From Subtercola frigoramans (GTDB lineage Bacteria > Actinomycetota > Actinomycetes > Actinomycetales > Microbacteriaceae), in contig NZ_JAFBBU010000001.1 of the NCBI RefSeq assembly GCF_016907385.1, forward strand, positions 3,224,001 through 3,288,000: a stretch of 64,000 nt of DNA. The letters are read 5' to 3'. Shown piece after piece: positions 8,844 through 18,115 of the stretch. Both the position numbers and the translations under genes were made by a program. How positions within the stretch are numbered: position 1 is the stretch's first letter; each line of letters begins with the position of its first letter. Below the pieces are notes generated by a model that was not told the origin of the DNA, did not search any database, and saw only the letters and a list, made by a program, of their open reading frames with translations.

Positions 8844-10013
8844 TCAGAAGAGGGCGGGCGCAGTGTCGGCGTGCACCCCACGGGCTCCGGGGGCCGGTCG
8901 TGACGTGGCTGTCGGGCTGCTGGTCACCTGGCGATCGCCCGTCTGCCCCTGTTCCCGAATTGACTCGTTGCTCCTCGCCATCGCTGGCCCTCGCGCCAGT
9001 GCTGGGTCGAGCGCCGGACTCAGCGCTGACGACCGCACGCCACCGGTGACCTCGTCTTCCTCCCCCACCGAAATGCGGTGACGAGCCATCAGTGGCCGAA
9101 TCCGCGCGGCCAGCCACTTTCGGTACTCCTTCGGCGCGTACGATGCGGCGCCGAAGTACATCGACCGATACGAGTCCACGAGCTCCGGATGCTCGCGCCC
9201 CAGCCACTGCATGAACCACGGTTTCACCCCCGGCCTGAGGTGCAGCGCCGAGTAGATCACGTTTGTCGCCCCGGCCTCGGTGATGGCAGCCAGCGCCGCA
9301 TCGAGGTGCGTCGTGGTGTCGGTGAGGTGCGGCAGGATCGGCATCATGAACACCGAGCAGTTCAACCCGGCCTCACGAACAGCTGTGACGGTCGCCAGCC
9401 GCGCCTTCGTCGTCGGCGTGCCCGGCTCGACCGACTGCTGCAGTTCTTCGTCGAACACCGCGATCGACATGGCGATGTCGACCGGCACGACCTCGGCGGC
9501 CGCCGCCAGCAGCGCCAGGTCGCGGCGCAACAGTGTGCCCTTGGTGAGAATCGAGAACGGAGTGCCCGACTCCGCGAGCGCCGAGATGATACCCGGCATC
9601 AGCGAATACCGCCCCTCTGCCCTCTGGTACGGGTCGGTGTTCGTGCCCAGGGCGATCGGGTGCCTGCCCCACGACGGCTTTTGGAGCTCACGCGTGAGCA
9701 CTTCGGCCACGTTCACCTTCACGATGATCTGGCTGTCGAAATCGGTGCCCCCATCGAGGTCGAGATACGTGTGCGTCGGCCGGGCAAAACAGTAGGTGCA
9801 CGCGTGGCTGCACCCCCGGTACGGATTGATCGTGTAGCCGAAGGGCATCTGGCTCTGCCCAGGCACCTTGTTGATGGCGGACTTCGCGAGAACCTCATGA
9901 AACGTCATGCCCGCGAACTCCGGCGTCTGCACGCTTCGGACCAGATTGTTCAGCCGAGCGAGCCCGGGCAGCGCGGAATCATCTGTCGCCCCCAGTTCCT
10001 GCCCGCTCCAACG
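8844..10013 (-). CDS. Rv2578c-family radical SAM protein
   Basis: About 389 residues. The cluster-binding motif CSHACTYCFARPTH is preceded by GYTINPYRG, and TNTDPYQRAEG and SILTKGTLLRRD follow, as in mycobacterial Rv2578c and related SplB-like proteins. Proteins of this group carry a 4Fe-4S cluster and use S-adenosylmethionine to start radical chemistry; the substrate is unknown. I prefer the start at 10013 (MRWSGQELG) because family members begin MRW; an in-frame ATG lies at 10031. The last 60 residues are variable and probably not part of the fold. Confidence 0.9.
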   Translation of the reverse strand, partial: RWSGQELGATDDSALPGLARLNNLVRSVQTPEFAGMTFHEVLAKSAINKVPGQSQMPFGYTINPYRGCSHACTYCFARPTHTYLDLDGGTDFDSQIIVKVNVAEVLTRELQKPSWGRHPIALGTNTDPYQRAEGRYSLMPGIISALAESGTPFSILTKGTLLRRDLALLAAAAEVVPVDIAMSIAVFDEELQQSVEPGTPTTKARLATVTAVREAGLNCSVFMMPILPHLTDTTTHLDAALAAITEAGATNVIYSALHLRPGVKPWFMQWLGREHPELVDSYRSMYFGAASYAPKEYRKWLAARIRPLMARHRISVGEEDEVTGGVRSSALSPALDPALARGPAMARSNESIREQGQTGDRQVTSSPTATSRPAPGARGVHADTAPALF

Positions 10014-10156
10014 CATACCCCATTCGAACATATCTTCGAATCCCGCGCAAGCCGAAACTCACAAGCTGTAAGCTGCGACCGGCACCTGCGAGCGTCACCG
10101 GGCCCCGTCACCGGGCCCCCGACACCCGTCACCAACCCCTCGTCACCCGACCCACG

Positions 10157-10567
10157 TCAGTTGTTCACAGCCTCGCTCGGATGGCGAACATTGCCCTCGC
10201 GGGCCGGGTTCAGCCACACATTCAGGTGGTTCGGCGAATCAGGGTCAGTGTCGATGAGGGCGTCACAGCTGGGCACGCGATTCCAGAGGGCCAGCCAGCG
10301 CACTCGGCGGCCGATGTCTTTGGTGAGCCGATCATCCAGTTCGCCGGCGACCGCCCGATACGAGGTGTAGCGCAGCACCACGTGCAGCACCTTGCGACCG
10401 CCGATCACCCCCGGCACGATACGCGCGCGGATGTTGTCGCCGAACGTCTGCTGCAATTCGGCGATGCGTTTCACCCCGTCGATGTCATCGACGGTCTTCA
10501 CCAGGATCGGCCCCCGCTCGACCAGCTCCGGCAACTCCACGAGCTTTCGACGTCTCTTGTTCGCCAT
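10157..10567 (-). CDS. Conserved-looking hypothetical protein
   Basis: 136 residues from ATG 10567, which is preceded by a GGGGGTG ribosome-binding site; the open frame extends upstream to 10675 but without a better start. The N-terminus is basic (MANKRRRKLVELPEL), followed by an alpha/beta-looking region (GPILVKTVDDIDGVKRI, RKVLHVVLRYTSYRAVAGEL) and a Trp-rich segment VRWLALWNRVPS. No signal peptide or membrane segment. I do not recognise the family. The codon pattern matches the neighbours, so it is likely a real cytoplasmic protein. Confidence 0.65.
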   Translation of the reverse strand: MANKRRRKLVELPELVERGPILVKTVDDIDGVKRIAELQQTFGDNIRARIVPGVIGGRKVLHVVLRYTSYRAVAGELDDRLTKDIGRRVRWLALWNRVPSCDALIDTDPDSPNHLNVWLNPAREGNVRHPSEAVNN

Positions 10568-10794
10568 GCCACGCACCCCCACTTGTGAAATCGGTTGAGG
10601 GATGCTCGAGAGGGCTGCGATGCCGAAAGCAACCCTGCTGCAGCCCACCGTAGCCGACTCGAAAGCGGAGGTCACGGCTTTCTTTGCATACTTTCAGTGT
10701 GAGCGGCGTGGCGAGCCTACTGAGTTGGATAACTCTCAGGCTTGGCGCATATGTGATGCTCCACTGTCGCGAAATGCACTATTGAGGGCGGCCA

Positions 10795-10827
10795 GTGAAA
10801 CCAGGGTGAAACCAGGGTGAAACCAGG
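10795..10827. repeat. Three perfect 11-bp tandem repeats
   Basis: GTGAAACCAGG occurs three times in a row at 10795, 10806 and 10817 in the intergenic region downstream of the CopC-like gene. Confidence 0.9.
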
Positions 10828-10870
10828 CGTTCTCGGCGGTGAGGGGTGTCAACTGCAGAGAACGCCTGGT
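10822..10870 (-). terminator. Inverted repeat downstream of the CopC-like gene
   Basis: Perfect 13-bp arms ACCAGGCGTTCTC / GAGAACGCCTGGT separated by 23 nt, overlapping the last 11-bp repeat. It is 107 bp past the stop codon of the minus-strand CopC-like gene. It may be a terminator or a protein-binding palindrome; the long loop makes this uncertain. The rest of 10568-10977 shows no gene. Confidence 0.45.
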
Positions 10871-10977
10871 GAATGCAACGCGAGCCGCTGGAGAATCCAT
10901 CGCAGTTGGAGACCCCGACGACCCGCGCCAATCTCTGTTCGGAGCGCGTGGCCGATCGGATTGCGTGCACTCACCGA

Positions 10978-11676
10978 TTACGCGTCATCGCCGGCGGTAT
11001 TGCCGCGGGAGTCGTCGGCGGAGTCGCGCGCCGATCTCCGCGAGACAACCAGGATCACCACGACCCCGCCCACAGCGAGCAGCACGATCGCACCCGCGAT
11101 GACGAGAATGACCCACGGGTCGATACTCAGTCCGCCTGCAGACGACGCCCCGCCCACGCCCGCTGTCGGCAGCGCCGTCACCGGAGCACCAGAGGAACCG
11201 CCCGCCGACCCGCACGCCGGCGCCGTGGCACTCCCCGCCGAGGGAGTACTGCTCTCCGTCGGGTTGTAGCTGAACCCGAATGACCCCGACACCGGATGCC
11301 CGTCACTCGACACCACCTGCCAACTCACTTGGTACGCTCCCGCCGCCCCCAACGCCACCGGCGCGCTCACCACCCGGCCCAGGATGCTCGCACACCCCGT
11401 CTCGAAGTGAGTGGATCCCCCGTCTGGCCCGGTCACCTCCACCACCGAACTGGAGCCGTCGCCCGAGAGGTCGAGCACAAGATCGTTGAAGGTGACGCTC
11501 ACCGAGCTGACCAGCTGCGTGACGGTCAAGTCTGCGGTCGGCGAACTGCTCACCACATAGTCGTGTGCGCTGGCTGTTCCAGCGGGCGCGATCGCCATCG
11601 CCACCGCAATGAACCCCGCAGCAGGAAGTGCGAACATCAACGCTCTGCTCACGCGGGACCGGAATATCAGAGCCAT
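10978..11676 (-). CDS. CopC-domain exported protein with C-terminal anchor
   Basis: 232 residues. A signal peptide ends at ...TASA, leaving a mature N-terminus beginning with His (HDYVVSSSP), the copper(II) ligand position in CopC proteins. The CopC beta-sandwich follows, with SVSVTFNDLVLDL and the second conserved His in SSDGHPVSGSFGF. A Ser/Ala/Gly-rich linker leads to one transmembrane helix (about 183-210) and a short basic tail. It probably binds or delivers copper at the outer face of the membrane. No CopD-like partner is adjacent. Confidence 0.88.
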   Translation of the reverse strand: MALIFRSRVSRALMFALPAAGFIAVAMAIAPAGTASAHDYVVSSSPTADLTVTQLVSSVSVTFNDLVLDLSGDGSSSVVEVTGPDGGSTHFETGCASILGRVVSAPVALGAAGAYQVSWQVVSSDGHPVSGSFGFSYNPTESSTPSAGSATAPACGSAGGSSGAPVTALPTAGVGGASSAGGLSIDPWVILVIAGAIVLLAVGGVVVILVVSRRSARDSADDSRGNTAGDDA

Positions 11677-11749
11677 CCACCCATTCTACGAACCGTAGAA
11701 CCTCGCATGCTGGGTGTGGCCGGGGCGCGACAGTCGGCTACGGCTACGG

Positions 11750-13273
11750 CTACGGCTTGGGAGTCGAGGTCGGCGTCGGGGTGACCGTCGACTTCGGTGT
11801 CGACGACGGTGAGGGAGTGGGTGCCGGGGTGACGGTGGGTTTCGGAGACGGCGTAGCAGTCGGCGTCGGCGAGACGGTCGGCTTGGGAGTCGGCGTCGGC
11901 GTGCCGGTCGGTGTCGGCGTGATCGTGGGTTTCGCAGTGGGCGTCACCGTCGGCGTCGGCGTCGGCGTGGGTGTGGGTGTGGGTGTGGGTGTGGGTGTGG
12001 GCGTCGGCTGAACCGGCACCACGATCCCTGCACCGATGAGCGGTTTGAGGGCGAGCAACTTCGCCGCTTGCGGCGTCATCCAGTCGTCGGCGACCAGTCC
12101 GCCGGTGTCGACGCTGTTCGGGTTGAACGACCAGTACGCGAAACTCGTGCCCCTGGCTGCCAGGTAGCTGACGATCGAACTCATCCATGCCTTGTCGCTG
12201 TCGGTCACGAGCTTCGTGCCGAACTCGCCGAGCAGCACAGGCGCGATCTTCTGGGTGGCGATGTAGCCCCAGTTCTTCTCCCACAGCGCCGGCAGGTTCG
12301 CGGGGTAGTTGGCCGCTGAGAACCACGTCTGCGCCTGGACTGTGGAGGGGTAGTCGTGCGGCGAGTAGACGACGCGGTTGCCTACGGTGAGCTTCACCGG
12401 TTTCGTGGCGACTCCGCTGAGCCCGCCACCCCACCAGGTCGCGCTGCCGTCGGCCTGCTTGTCGATGCCCTCGACGAGCACGAGCAGGTTCGGGTTCGCC
12501 GCCAGCACCACGTTGCCGCCGCGGGTCGCTGCCGCCTGCCAGTCGGTCGCCGCCACGCCGCAGCCCCAGCACGCCGTGCCGTGGGGCTCATTGTGGAGGT
12601 CGACACCGATGACGGTGGGCTCGGCGGCATAACGCTTGGCGAGCATCGCCCAGTCGGAGAGCCACTTCGTCTCGGGGTACGCAGACGTGTACCAGAGGGC
12701 AGACTGTGCGGCGGAGTCCGGCCGGTGCTGGTCGAGGATGACGTTGAGGCCGTAGACCTTCGCGCGGGCGACCACCGCATCCATCACCTGCAGCGGGGTC
12801 TTGCCCTGCAGCGTGGGGTTCACCCAGTAGTTGATCGACCCGAGGGTTTTCGACGCCAGGCACTCATTCGAGAACGGCAGGCGAATGGTGTTGAAACCCA
12901 TTGACGTGATCTTCGCGAGGCCGGAGTCGAGGCTGGTCGACCACAGGCCCTGCGGGGCGCAGGTGGTGGTCTCCATACCGAACCACGCGGCCGCCTTGAT
13001 CGTGACCACCTGATTGCTGGCATTCTTGATCGTCGCGCCGTCGGTGTGCAGCCACCCGGTGATCGGGGGGATGACCGGGGAAGGCGTGGGCGTGACGGTG
13101 GGCTTCGGCGTCACGGCCTGCGATGCAGCTGACGATGCACCTGACGACACAGTGGCGGCGCTGGCAGCTGGTGCCGCGAGCACGCCCGACAGGGCAAGGG
13201 CCCCGGTGACCGCGAGAGAAGCGGAGACAGCAACGGCGATGACGCGCCACCCTGCCCCGGACTTCTTCACCAC
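11750..13273 (-). CDS. Secreted GH5-family glycoside hydrolase (cellulase-like)
   Basis: 507 residues, GTG start with a GAGGGTAGG ribosome-binding site. A signal peptide (about 1-39) and short Pro/Thr linker precede the (beta/alpha)8 catalytic domain. Acid/base Glu229 sits in DLHNEPHG and nucleophile Glu350 in LLGEFGT, both standard GH5 positions; HDYPS carries the conserved His. It most likely cleaves a beta-1,4-glucan or related polymer outside the cell. Residues 423-507 are an almost pure Pro-Thr tail with no carbohydrate-binding module after it, though such linkers normally lead to one. The tail is encoded by short GT/GC-rich repeats that may vary in number. Confidence 0.9.
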   Translation of the reverse strand: MVKKSGAGWRVIAVAVSASLAVTGALALSGVLAAPAASAATVSSGASSAASQAVTPKPTVTPTPSPVIPPITGWLHTDGATIKNASNQVVTIKAAAWFGMETTTCAPQGLWSTSLDSGLAKITSMGFNTIRLPFSNECLASKTLGSINYWVNPTLQGKTPLQVMDAVVARAKVYGLNVILDQHRPDSAAQSALWYTSAYPETKWLSDWAMLAKRYAAEPTVIGVDLHNEPHGTACWGCGVAATDWQAAATRGGNVVLAANPNLLVLVEGIDKQADGSATWWGGGLSGVATKPVKLTVGNRVVYSPHDYPSTVQAQTWFSAANYPANLPALWEKNWGYIATQKIAPVLLGEFGTKLVTDSDKAWMSSIVSYLAARGTSFAYWSFNPNSVDTGGLVADDWMTPQAAKLLALKPLIGAGIVVPVQPTPTPTPTPTPTPTPTPTPTVTPTAKPTITPTPTGTPTPTPKPTVSPTPTATPSPKPTVTPAPTPSPSSTPKSTVTPTPTSTPKP

Positions 13274-13505
13274 GCGGACCTACCCTCACTCTTCTTCTCG
13301 AATTGCGGCTCAACTCAGAAGAAGACTGCCGCTCATTCGAGAGTATGAGAAGACCGCAGGCAGGTCACGAGACCTCAGCCGAAGATTCGCCAAACCTGAG
13401 TAAAACCAGAGGTTCGGGCCGTCCGCATGCAGCTCGCCTGCAGCCCCCCTGTAGCTCCCCTGTAGCTCCCCTGCAGCCCCCGGTGCAGCCCCCCTGCGAC
13501 TCGCC

Positions 13506-14759
13506 CTACGGTGCCGACTGCGTGACGTTGCTGATCGTCACGTCGGCGGTCGTCGTCAGCAACCGGCCGACAACGTTCGCACCCTCGCCCACCGTGATCG
13601 CCGCACCGCTCAGCGCTGTTCCCACAAAGCCCGCAACCCCACCGATCGTCACCGCCCCCACCGTCACCCAGAAGACATTCGAGGCCTGCGCCCCGCCGAC
13701 GAGCTTCACCGAACTGGCCGCTGCCGTGGTCAGCGCCCCACCGCTCTGGATGATCCACACCGCATTCGCGTCTCCACCACCGTCGAGCGTGAGTACGCCG
13801 GTCAGCCCCAGAGCCGCCGTCTGGTGGTAGACCCCCGGCGCCAGCGTCTGCCCCCCGAGCTCGGCCGCAACAAGCGTCGCCGGCCCGGCAGCAGTGGCCG
13901 CATTGTAGGCAGCAATCGCATCCGACCGCGCCTGGAGGTTCTGCGCCGGCGTGCCGAGCACCACGTCACCCGGAATGTTCGTCATCGCCGCACCCACGTT
14001 GCCGCCGACGAGCCCGCCGGTGAGGTGCGAAGCACCCCCGACCACGGTGATCGCCATGTTGGCCAGAATCAGGTAGTTGCCCGCCTCACCCAGTGCGATC
14101 GCATTCGACGTCGTCGCGAACGGCAGCGAGACAACGTTCGCACCCGAGCTCGACGGGCTCATCGTCACCGTCGAAATGCCCGAGTACGCCGCTGGCGTCG
14201 TCTTTGCGACACCCCAGGTACCGCTCCACAGCGTCGACGAAGCGCCGGGTGCGATGGCCGCGCCGTATACGAATACAAAATGGTCCGCGGTCTCGCTGAC
14301 CGACCAGCCGTCGAGGTCGGCCGGGCCCATCGAGTCCGTCAGCCCGGCGAACCCGGTGAGGCGGGAGACCCACACCGTCTGCGGCCCCGACGCCTGCGAG
14401 CCCGAATTGCTGAGCTGCAACGTGAACGACGACGATCCACCAAGAGTCGGGATGCTTGGCAGCCCCGGCGCCGTAGCCGCCACCCGCATCGTGGATGCTG
14501 CACCGCTGGCCGCCGCAGCCGGCGCTGCGACAGCGAGAGCAATCACCGGGACGCTCCATGCCCCAACGGTCAGCATGGAGCGACGGCTCACCCGAAGTGT
14601 GCTGGATGCTCGGGGTGCAGCCGTTTCGGCGAAACCTGCAGCTGCAGCGCTTTCTGCAGTCGCAGCATTTTCGGCGGGCGCAGCATTTTCGGCAGGCTCA
14701 GCACTTTCAGCAGGCGCAGCGCTCTCGGCAGGCGCAGCAGCAGATGATTCGGCGGACAT
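13506..14759 (-). CDS. Exported ice-binding-like protein (DUF3494 type)
   Basis: 417 residues. The first 50 are an Ala/Glu/Ser/Pro-rich repeat (AESAAPAESAEPAENAAPAE), followed by a Tat-like signal (SRRSMLTVGAWSVPVIALAVAAPAAAASG). A middle domain (about 85-215) resembles an Ig-like beta domain. The C-terminal half has the pattern of DUF3494 ice-binding beta-solenoids: an ANMAITVVGGASHLTGGLVGGNVG start, an APGVYHQTAALGLTGVLTLDGGG core and AVWIIQSGGALTTAAAS, then GTALSGAAITVGEGANVVGRLL. Family members bind ice or act as adhesins; activity here is inferred. A CCCC/GGGGG palindrome lies about 140 bp upstream of the start. Confidence 0.8.
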   Translation of the reverse strand: MSAESSAAAPAESAAPAESAEPAENAAPAENAATAESAAAAGFAETAAPRASSTLRVSRRSMLTVGAWSVPVIALAVAAPAAAASGAASTMRVAATAPGLPSIPTLGGSSSFTLQLSNSGSQASGPQTVWVSRLTGFAGLTDSMGPADLDGWSVSETADHFVFVYGAAIAPGASSTLWSGTWGVAKTTPAAYSGISTVTMSPSSSGANVVSLPFATTSNAIALGEAGNYLILANMAITVVGGASHLTGGLVGGNVGAAMTNIPGDVVLGTPAQNLQARSDAIAAYNAATAAGPATLVAAELGGQTLAPGVYHQTAALGLTGVLTLDGGGDANAVWIIQSGGALTTAAASSVKLVGGAQASNVFWVTVGAVTIGGVAGFVGTALSGAAITVGEGANVVGRLLTTTADVTISNVTQSAP

Positions 14760-14820
14760 GGTGTCTCCCTGAAAACACCGCCTCGGGTGGCTGGTGCAGC
14801 AGCGACACTGTCATGCCCGG

Positions 14821-16492
14821 TCAATTTGCGCGACGACGCACTCCCGGTTTCCCGGCGATGCGGGCCCCCGAACCAGCTGAAACCCGCACTTGTGCCCCGC
14901 TCTGGGGGTAGCCAGCCGAAACCGGCGAAGAAAGGGCCGGGGCGAGTGTTGCTGCGGGACGAACTTCGGGATGAGCACCAGTATCAGTGGCGCCGGGCGC
15001 ATGAAATGGCGGGTTGAAACGCGGCCTCTGGCCGGCCAGCACAGAGGACTCAGCATCCGCACTCAGCGTCTTCGCGTCAGCAACGTACGACCCTGAATAG
15101 TAACCGTATCCTCGCCCTGCGAGCGTGGTGGTCGGCACCCGGTTGAGAATCACACCGAGCACCTGGCCGTTCGTCTTTGCCACGTTCGCGAGCGCGATTT
15201 CGAGCTCGTCCGTCGTCGTCTTCCCTGCCGAGACGACGACGATCGCGCCGTCGGCGATGGTCGCGAGAATTGCCGCATCCGTCACGGGCAGCAGTGGCGG
15301 GGCATCGATCAGAACGATTGCTTCCCGCGAGAGCTCGCTGACCAGCGTCTGCATGCCCTGGGTTCCGAGCAACTCACTGGGATTGGGCGGAATCGCACCG
15401 GCCCCGAGCACCCGAAGGATGCCGGTACGCCCCCAAGGTTGCAGGAGATCGGCGATCTCCGCGCTTCCGATGAGCAGGTCAGTCACTCCGACGCCGAGCA
15501 CAACACCGAAAACCGAAGCGACTGATGGCTTTCGCAGGTCGCCATCGACCACAACGACGGGCTGCCCCGAGGCCGCAAGAGCGATGGCAAGGTTCGCGGT
15601 GACCGTCGACTTCCCATCCCCGGGCAACGGGCTCGTCACCACGATCACCCGCGGCGGATTGTCGACGTGCATGTACCGCAGGTTTGTACGCAAGGTTCGG
15701 AAGGCCTCCCCGATCGCGTAGTCGTGGCGACTGCCCGCCGAATCCGCCTGGTCATCAGAGGCCGGGATGATCCGCAGCAGGTCGGTCAGGCGCTTGTCGG
15801 TGGGCAGCGTGCCGATCACCGGCACCGAGAACTGCTTCTCGATCGAGGCGGCCGAACGGATGCGGCGGTCGAAGACATTGCGAACAACGGCGTAGACCAG
15901 CCCGAGGATCAACCCGATGAGAGCGCCAAGTGCGACCGCGAGCCGCACGTTCGGCGAAACCGGCTGCGGTGAGACGATGGCCGACTCCACCGGCACGAGG
16001 AACGTCAGCGGTGTCTCAGCAGCGCTGGATGTGCCAGACGACGTGCCGAGCGATTGCGCCTCGATGATGCCGATCTGCTTGGTCATCCCGGCGATCCACG
16101 CATCAGCGAGATCTTTGGCCGCCTGCCCGGTTGACGCCCGGGCTGTGACGTTCAGGGTCGGGGTGTCCTTCGTATTGGGTGATCGTGATCTGGTTCACCA
16201 GCGCCTCGGGCGTCGTCGCCAACCCGAGGGCCGTGATCACCTGCTGCGCGACCGCCCGCGACTCACCGACACCGACAAAAGTGGTCGCCTTCGACTTCGC
16301 GAGCGCGTCTGACGCGATCGTCGCACCCATGGTGTTGTCGGAGATCAGACTGACGATTCCGCTCGAGTTCGCCTGGTACACCCGGGGCTGCAGAAGAGAC
16401 CAGCCGTACGCGCACCCACTGCCCACCACGACGAGCACCACGATGGCGAGCCAGTGCACGCGGAGGATTCGAACGTAGTCTTGAAGGGTCAC
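14821..16492 (-). pseudogene. Wzz/BY-kinase exopolysaccharide gene, broken by a frameshift
   Basis: Two frames together encode one chain-length determinant/tyrosine autokinase. 16492-16103 gives the Wzz N-terminus (MTLQDYVRILRVHWLAIVVL with transmembrane segment). From about 16170 the neighbouring frame continues with KDTPTLNVTARAST, the second transmembrane helix, Walker A PGDGKST, Walker A' VVVVDGDLRKPS, Walker B VLIDAPPLLPV and a Tyr cluster GYGYYSGSY. One surplus base near 16169-16172 explains the break; removing it gives TQYKDTPTLNV. It could be a true mutation or a sequencing error. The kinase part has an internal Met at 16086 but would lack the first membrane helix. An intact paralogue lies at 40612. 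Confidence 0.85.
14895..14908. promoter_or_regulatory. CCCC-N5-GGGGG palindrome upstream of the ice-binding gene
   Basis: CCCCGCTCTGGGGG lies inside the 3' end of the broken BY-kinase gene and 136 bp upstream of the ice-binding protein start. It matches similar palindromes at 24354, 30753, 30827, 35565 and 60552. Being inside coding sequence, it is the weakest member of the set. Confidence 0.35.
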
Positions 16493-16601
16493 CGCGCCGA
16501 GTGTAAGTCAGCTCTCTTCAAACTCGGGCAGACGAGTCACGAACTTTAGCTCATCCTGGTCGGGGTCGCCGGTTCTGGCACAAGTCGTCGGGAGAATGAC
16601 C

Positions 16602-17849
16602 TCATACCCGCCGCAGCAGCCGATGCGCTCGCATGCTGTGCCCGTACCGGTGTTTGAAGGCGCGCGCGCACTGGTCGACCCCGCCGAACCCGCACTCCTC
16701 AGCCACCGCGGCCAGGCTGTCGACGTTCAGCGGGTCCGACAGCGCCAACGCGACGTGCTGCAGGCGGGTGCTTCGGATACCGTCGGCGACACTGAACGGC
16801 TCGGCCTCGAACAAGCGGTGCAGGCGTCGCAACCCGATTCCGAGCTCGGAGGCGACATCGACAGGGCCGAAACCCGCCGTGTCGGAGTTGGCCGCGATGA
16901 GCTTGTTCGCTTCGAGGCGCAGCAGGCGGTCATCCGGAGCAGCACAATCGTCGCCCTCCGACTCGGGGGCGGAAGTGCGGGCGATGGCGCCGCCGTTGTT
17001 GCCGCTGGTGTTGCCCCTGGTGTTGCCCCTGGTGTTGCCGCTGCTGCTGGCACCGCTGGTTCTACCTGCGTCGCCGCCCGTGCCTGCGCTCGCAATCGCG
17101 CTGGCGATCACGCCCCTGCGGTTGTCGGCGGCCTGGGCGACCAGGGCCTCGACCATCATGGCAAGCGTCGATTCGAGCGCATGGCCTTCGCCGTCGCCAG
17201 GCAGCGTGTCGGCTGACGCGATCACCTCGATGAAGGCCATCGTCGAGCGCGCCAGGGACGAGTCTTCAAGCGCTGTCGCGGTCACCGAAACAAGAGCCCG
17301 TTGCGTGTGAGCCGGCAGCGAGCGCCTTCTCACGCTCACGCATACCATCTTCAGCCTCTGCGCTGCGGTGTACGAGAACGGCGCCCGTGACCGCACCAAC
17401 ACGAGGGTGTGCGGCCGGATGATCGAATAACGACCGTCTTGCGCCACCCTGAACGATCCCGTGCGGGCGAACGCCAGGCTGACGGTGTCTCGCGCGTCAG
17501 TCGGAGTATCGGGGTTGTTCAGGCTGCGTGTGTCGTTCACACGGTGAGTGTCGTTCACGCGGTGAGTATCGTTCACGCGGTGAGTATCGTTCGGGCCGGC
17601 CGTATCGGCGTCGACAACGGCTTGCGTTCGCACGACCCGATGGGGCGGGGCGTCGTAGCACGTCACCACGCTGTCGCCGAGCACGGTCGTGCTCACCAAC
17701 GAACGGAAGGCGCGGGGGCTCGGGGAATCGACCTCGACCGTGCCTCCGAAGCTCGAGAGGCCTTCGGCGCCCGAAATCAGAAGCTGTGTCCTGGTGCCTG
17801 GTTTGGGGCTTGGCGCAGGGTCTGAGGTTGAGCCAGTCGTGGTGCTCAT
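16602..17849 (-). CDS. AraC-family transcriptional regulator
   Basis: 415 residues from ATG 17849, which follows a GGCGGGGGGC ribosome-binding site; an in-frame reading to 18062 lacks support. The N-terminal two thirds resemble AraC-binding-like cupin domains (QDGRYSIIRPHTLVLVRSRAPFSYT). The last 100 residues are the AraC double helix-turn-helix (DVASELGIGLRRLHRLFEAE, then LAAVAEECGFGGVDQCARAFKHRYG). Low-complexity insertions interrupt it: DTHRVN three times and an NTRGNTRGNTSGN run, both encoded by DNA tandem repeats. It is one of four paralogous AraC regulators within 5 kb and is most like the one at 19339. Confidence 0.88.
   Translation of the reverse strand: MSTTTGSTSDPAPSPKPGTRTQLLISGAEGLSSFGGTVEVDSPSPRAFRSLVSTTVLGDSVVTCYDAPPHRVVRTQAVVDADTAGPNDTHRVNDTHRVNDTHRVNDTRSLNNPDTPTDARDTVSLAFARTGSFRVAQDGRYSIIRPHTLVLVRSRAPFSYTAAQRLKMVCVSVRRRSLPAHTQRALVSVTATALEDSSLARSTMAFIEVIASADTLPGDGEGHALESTLAMMVEALVAQAADNRRGVIASAIASAGTGGDAGRTSGASSSGNTRGNTRGNTSGNNGGAIARTSAPESEGDDCAAPDDRLLRLEANKLIAANSDTAGFGPVDVASELGIGLRRLHRLFEAEPFSVADGIRSTRLQHVALALSDPLNVDSLAAVAEECGFGGVDQCARAFKHRYGHSMRAHRLLRRV
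17530..17600. repeat. 18-bp tandem repeats inside an AraC regulator gene
   Basis: Three to four units of 18 bp, at 17530, 17548, 17566 and partly 17584, with the core TCGTTCACGCGGTGAGT. Being a multiple of three, they encode DTHRVN repeats in the regulator on the minus strand. Confidence 0.88.
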
Positions 17850-18045
17850 CGGCGCATGCCCCCCGCCCAGAGGCAAGAATTCCACTGATCTGTGGATTGG
17901 CCCTGATCCGTTCTTTCGAGCGTACAGTGGAACGGTGGCATCAAACCGAATGAGCTGTTTTCTGCGGGGATTTCTCCAGCGCGGGTGTTTGGTGAAGCCG
18001 AGCGAAGAGCCGATCGTAGAGTCATGATCGCCGCGCCATGGGTGC

Positions 18046-18115
18046 TGCATCATTATCGCCACATCATGAGTGCCACATCATGAGGGCCACATCATGATCT
18101 CCACATCATGATCTC
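18046..18115. repeat. Five 14-bp tandem repeats overlapping a start codon
   Basis: Units of CACATCATGAKNKC at 18046 (degenerate), 18060, 18074, 18088 and 18102. The ATG of the AraC regulator at 18108 is inside the last unit. A change of unit number would move the distance between promoter and start. Confidence 0.88.

Noticed and set aside
9078..10370. 430-codon open frame on the + strand
   Set aside because: Antisense to the radical SAM gene and extends into the next; Arg/His-rich composition typical of shadow frames.
16086..16086. Independent start for the kinase half of the broken Wzz gene
   Set aside because: MTKQIGII is internal to the Wzz domain and has no ribosome-binding site; the upstream frame clearly encodes the missing N-terminus.
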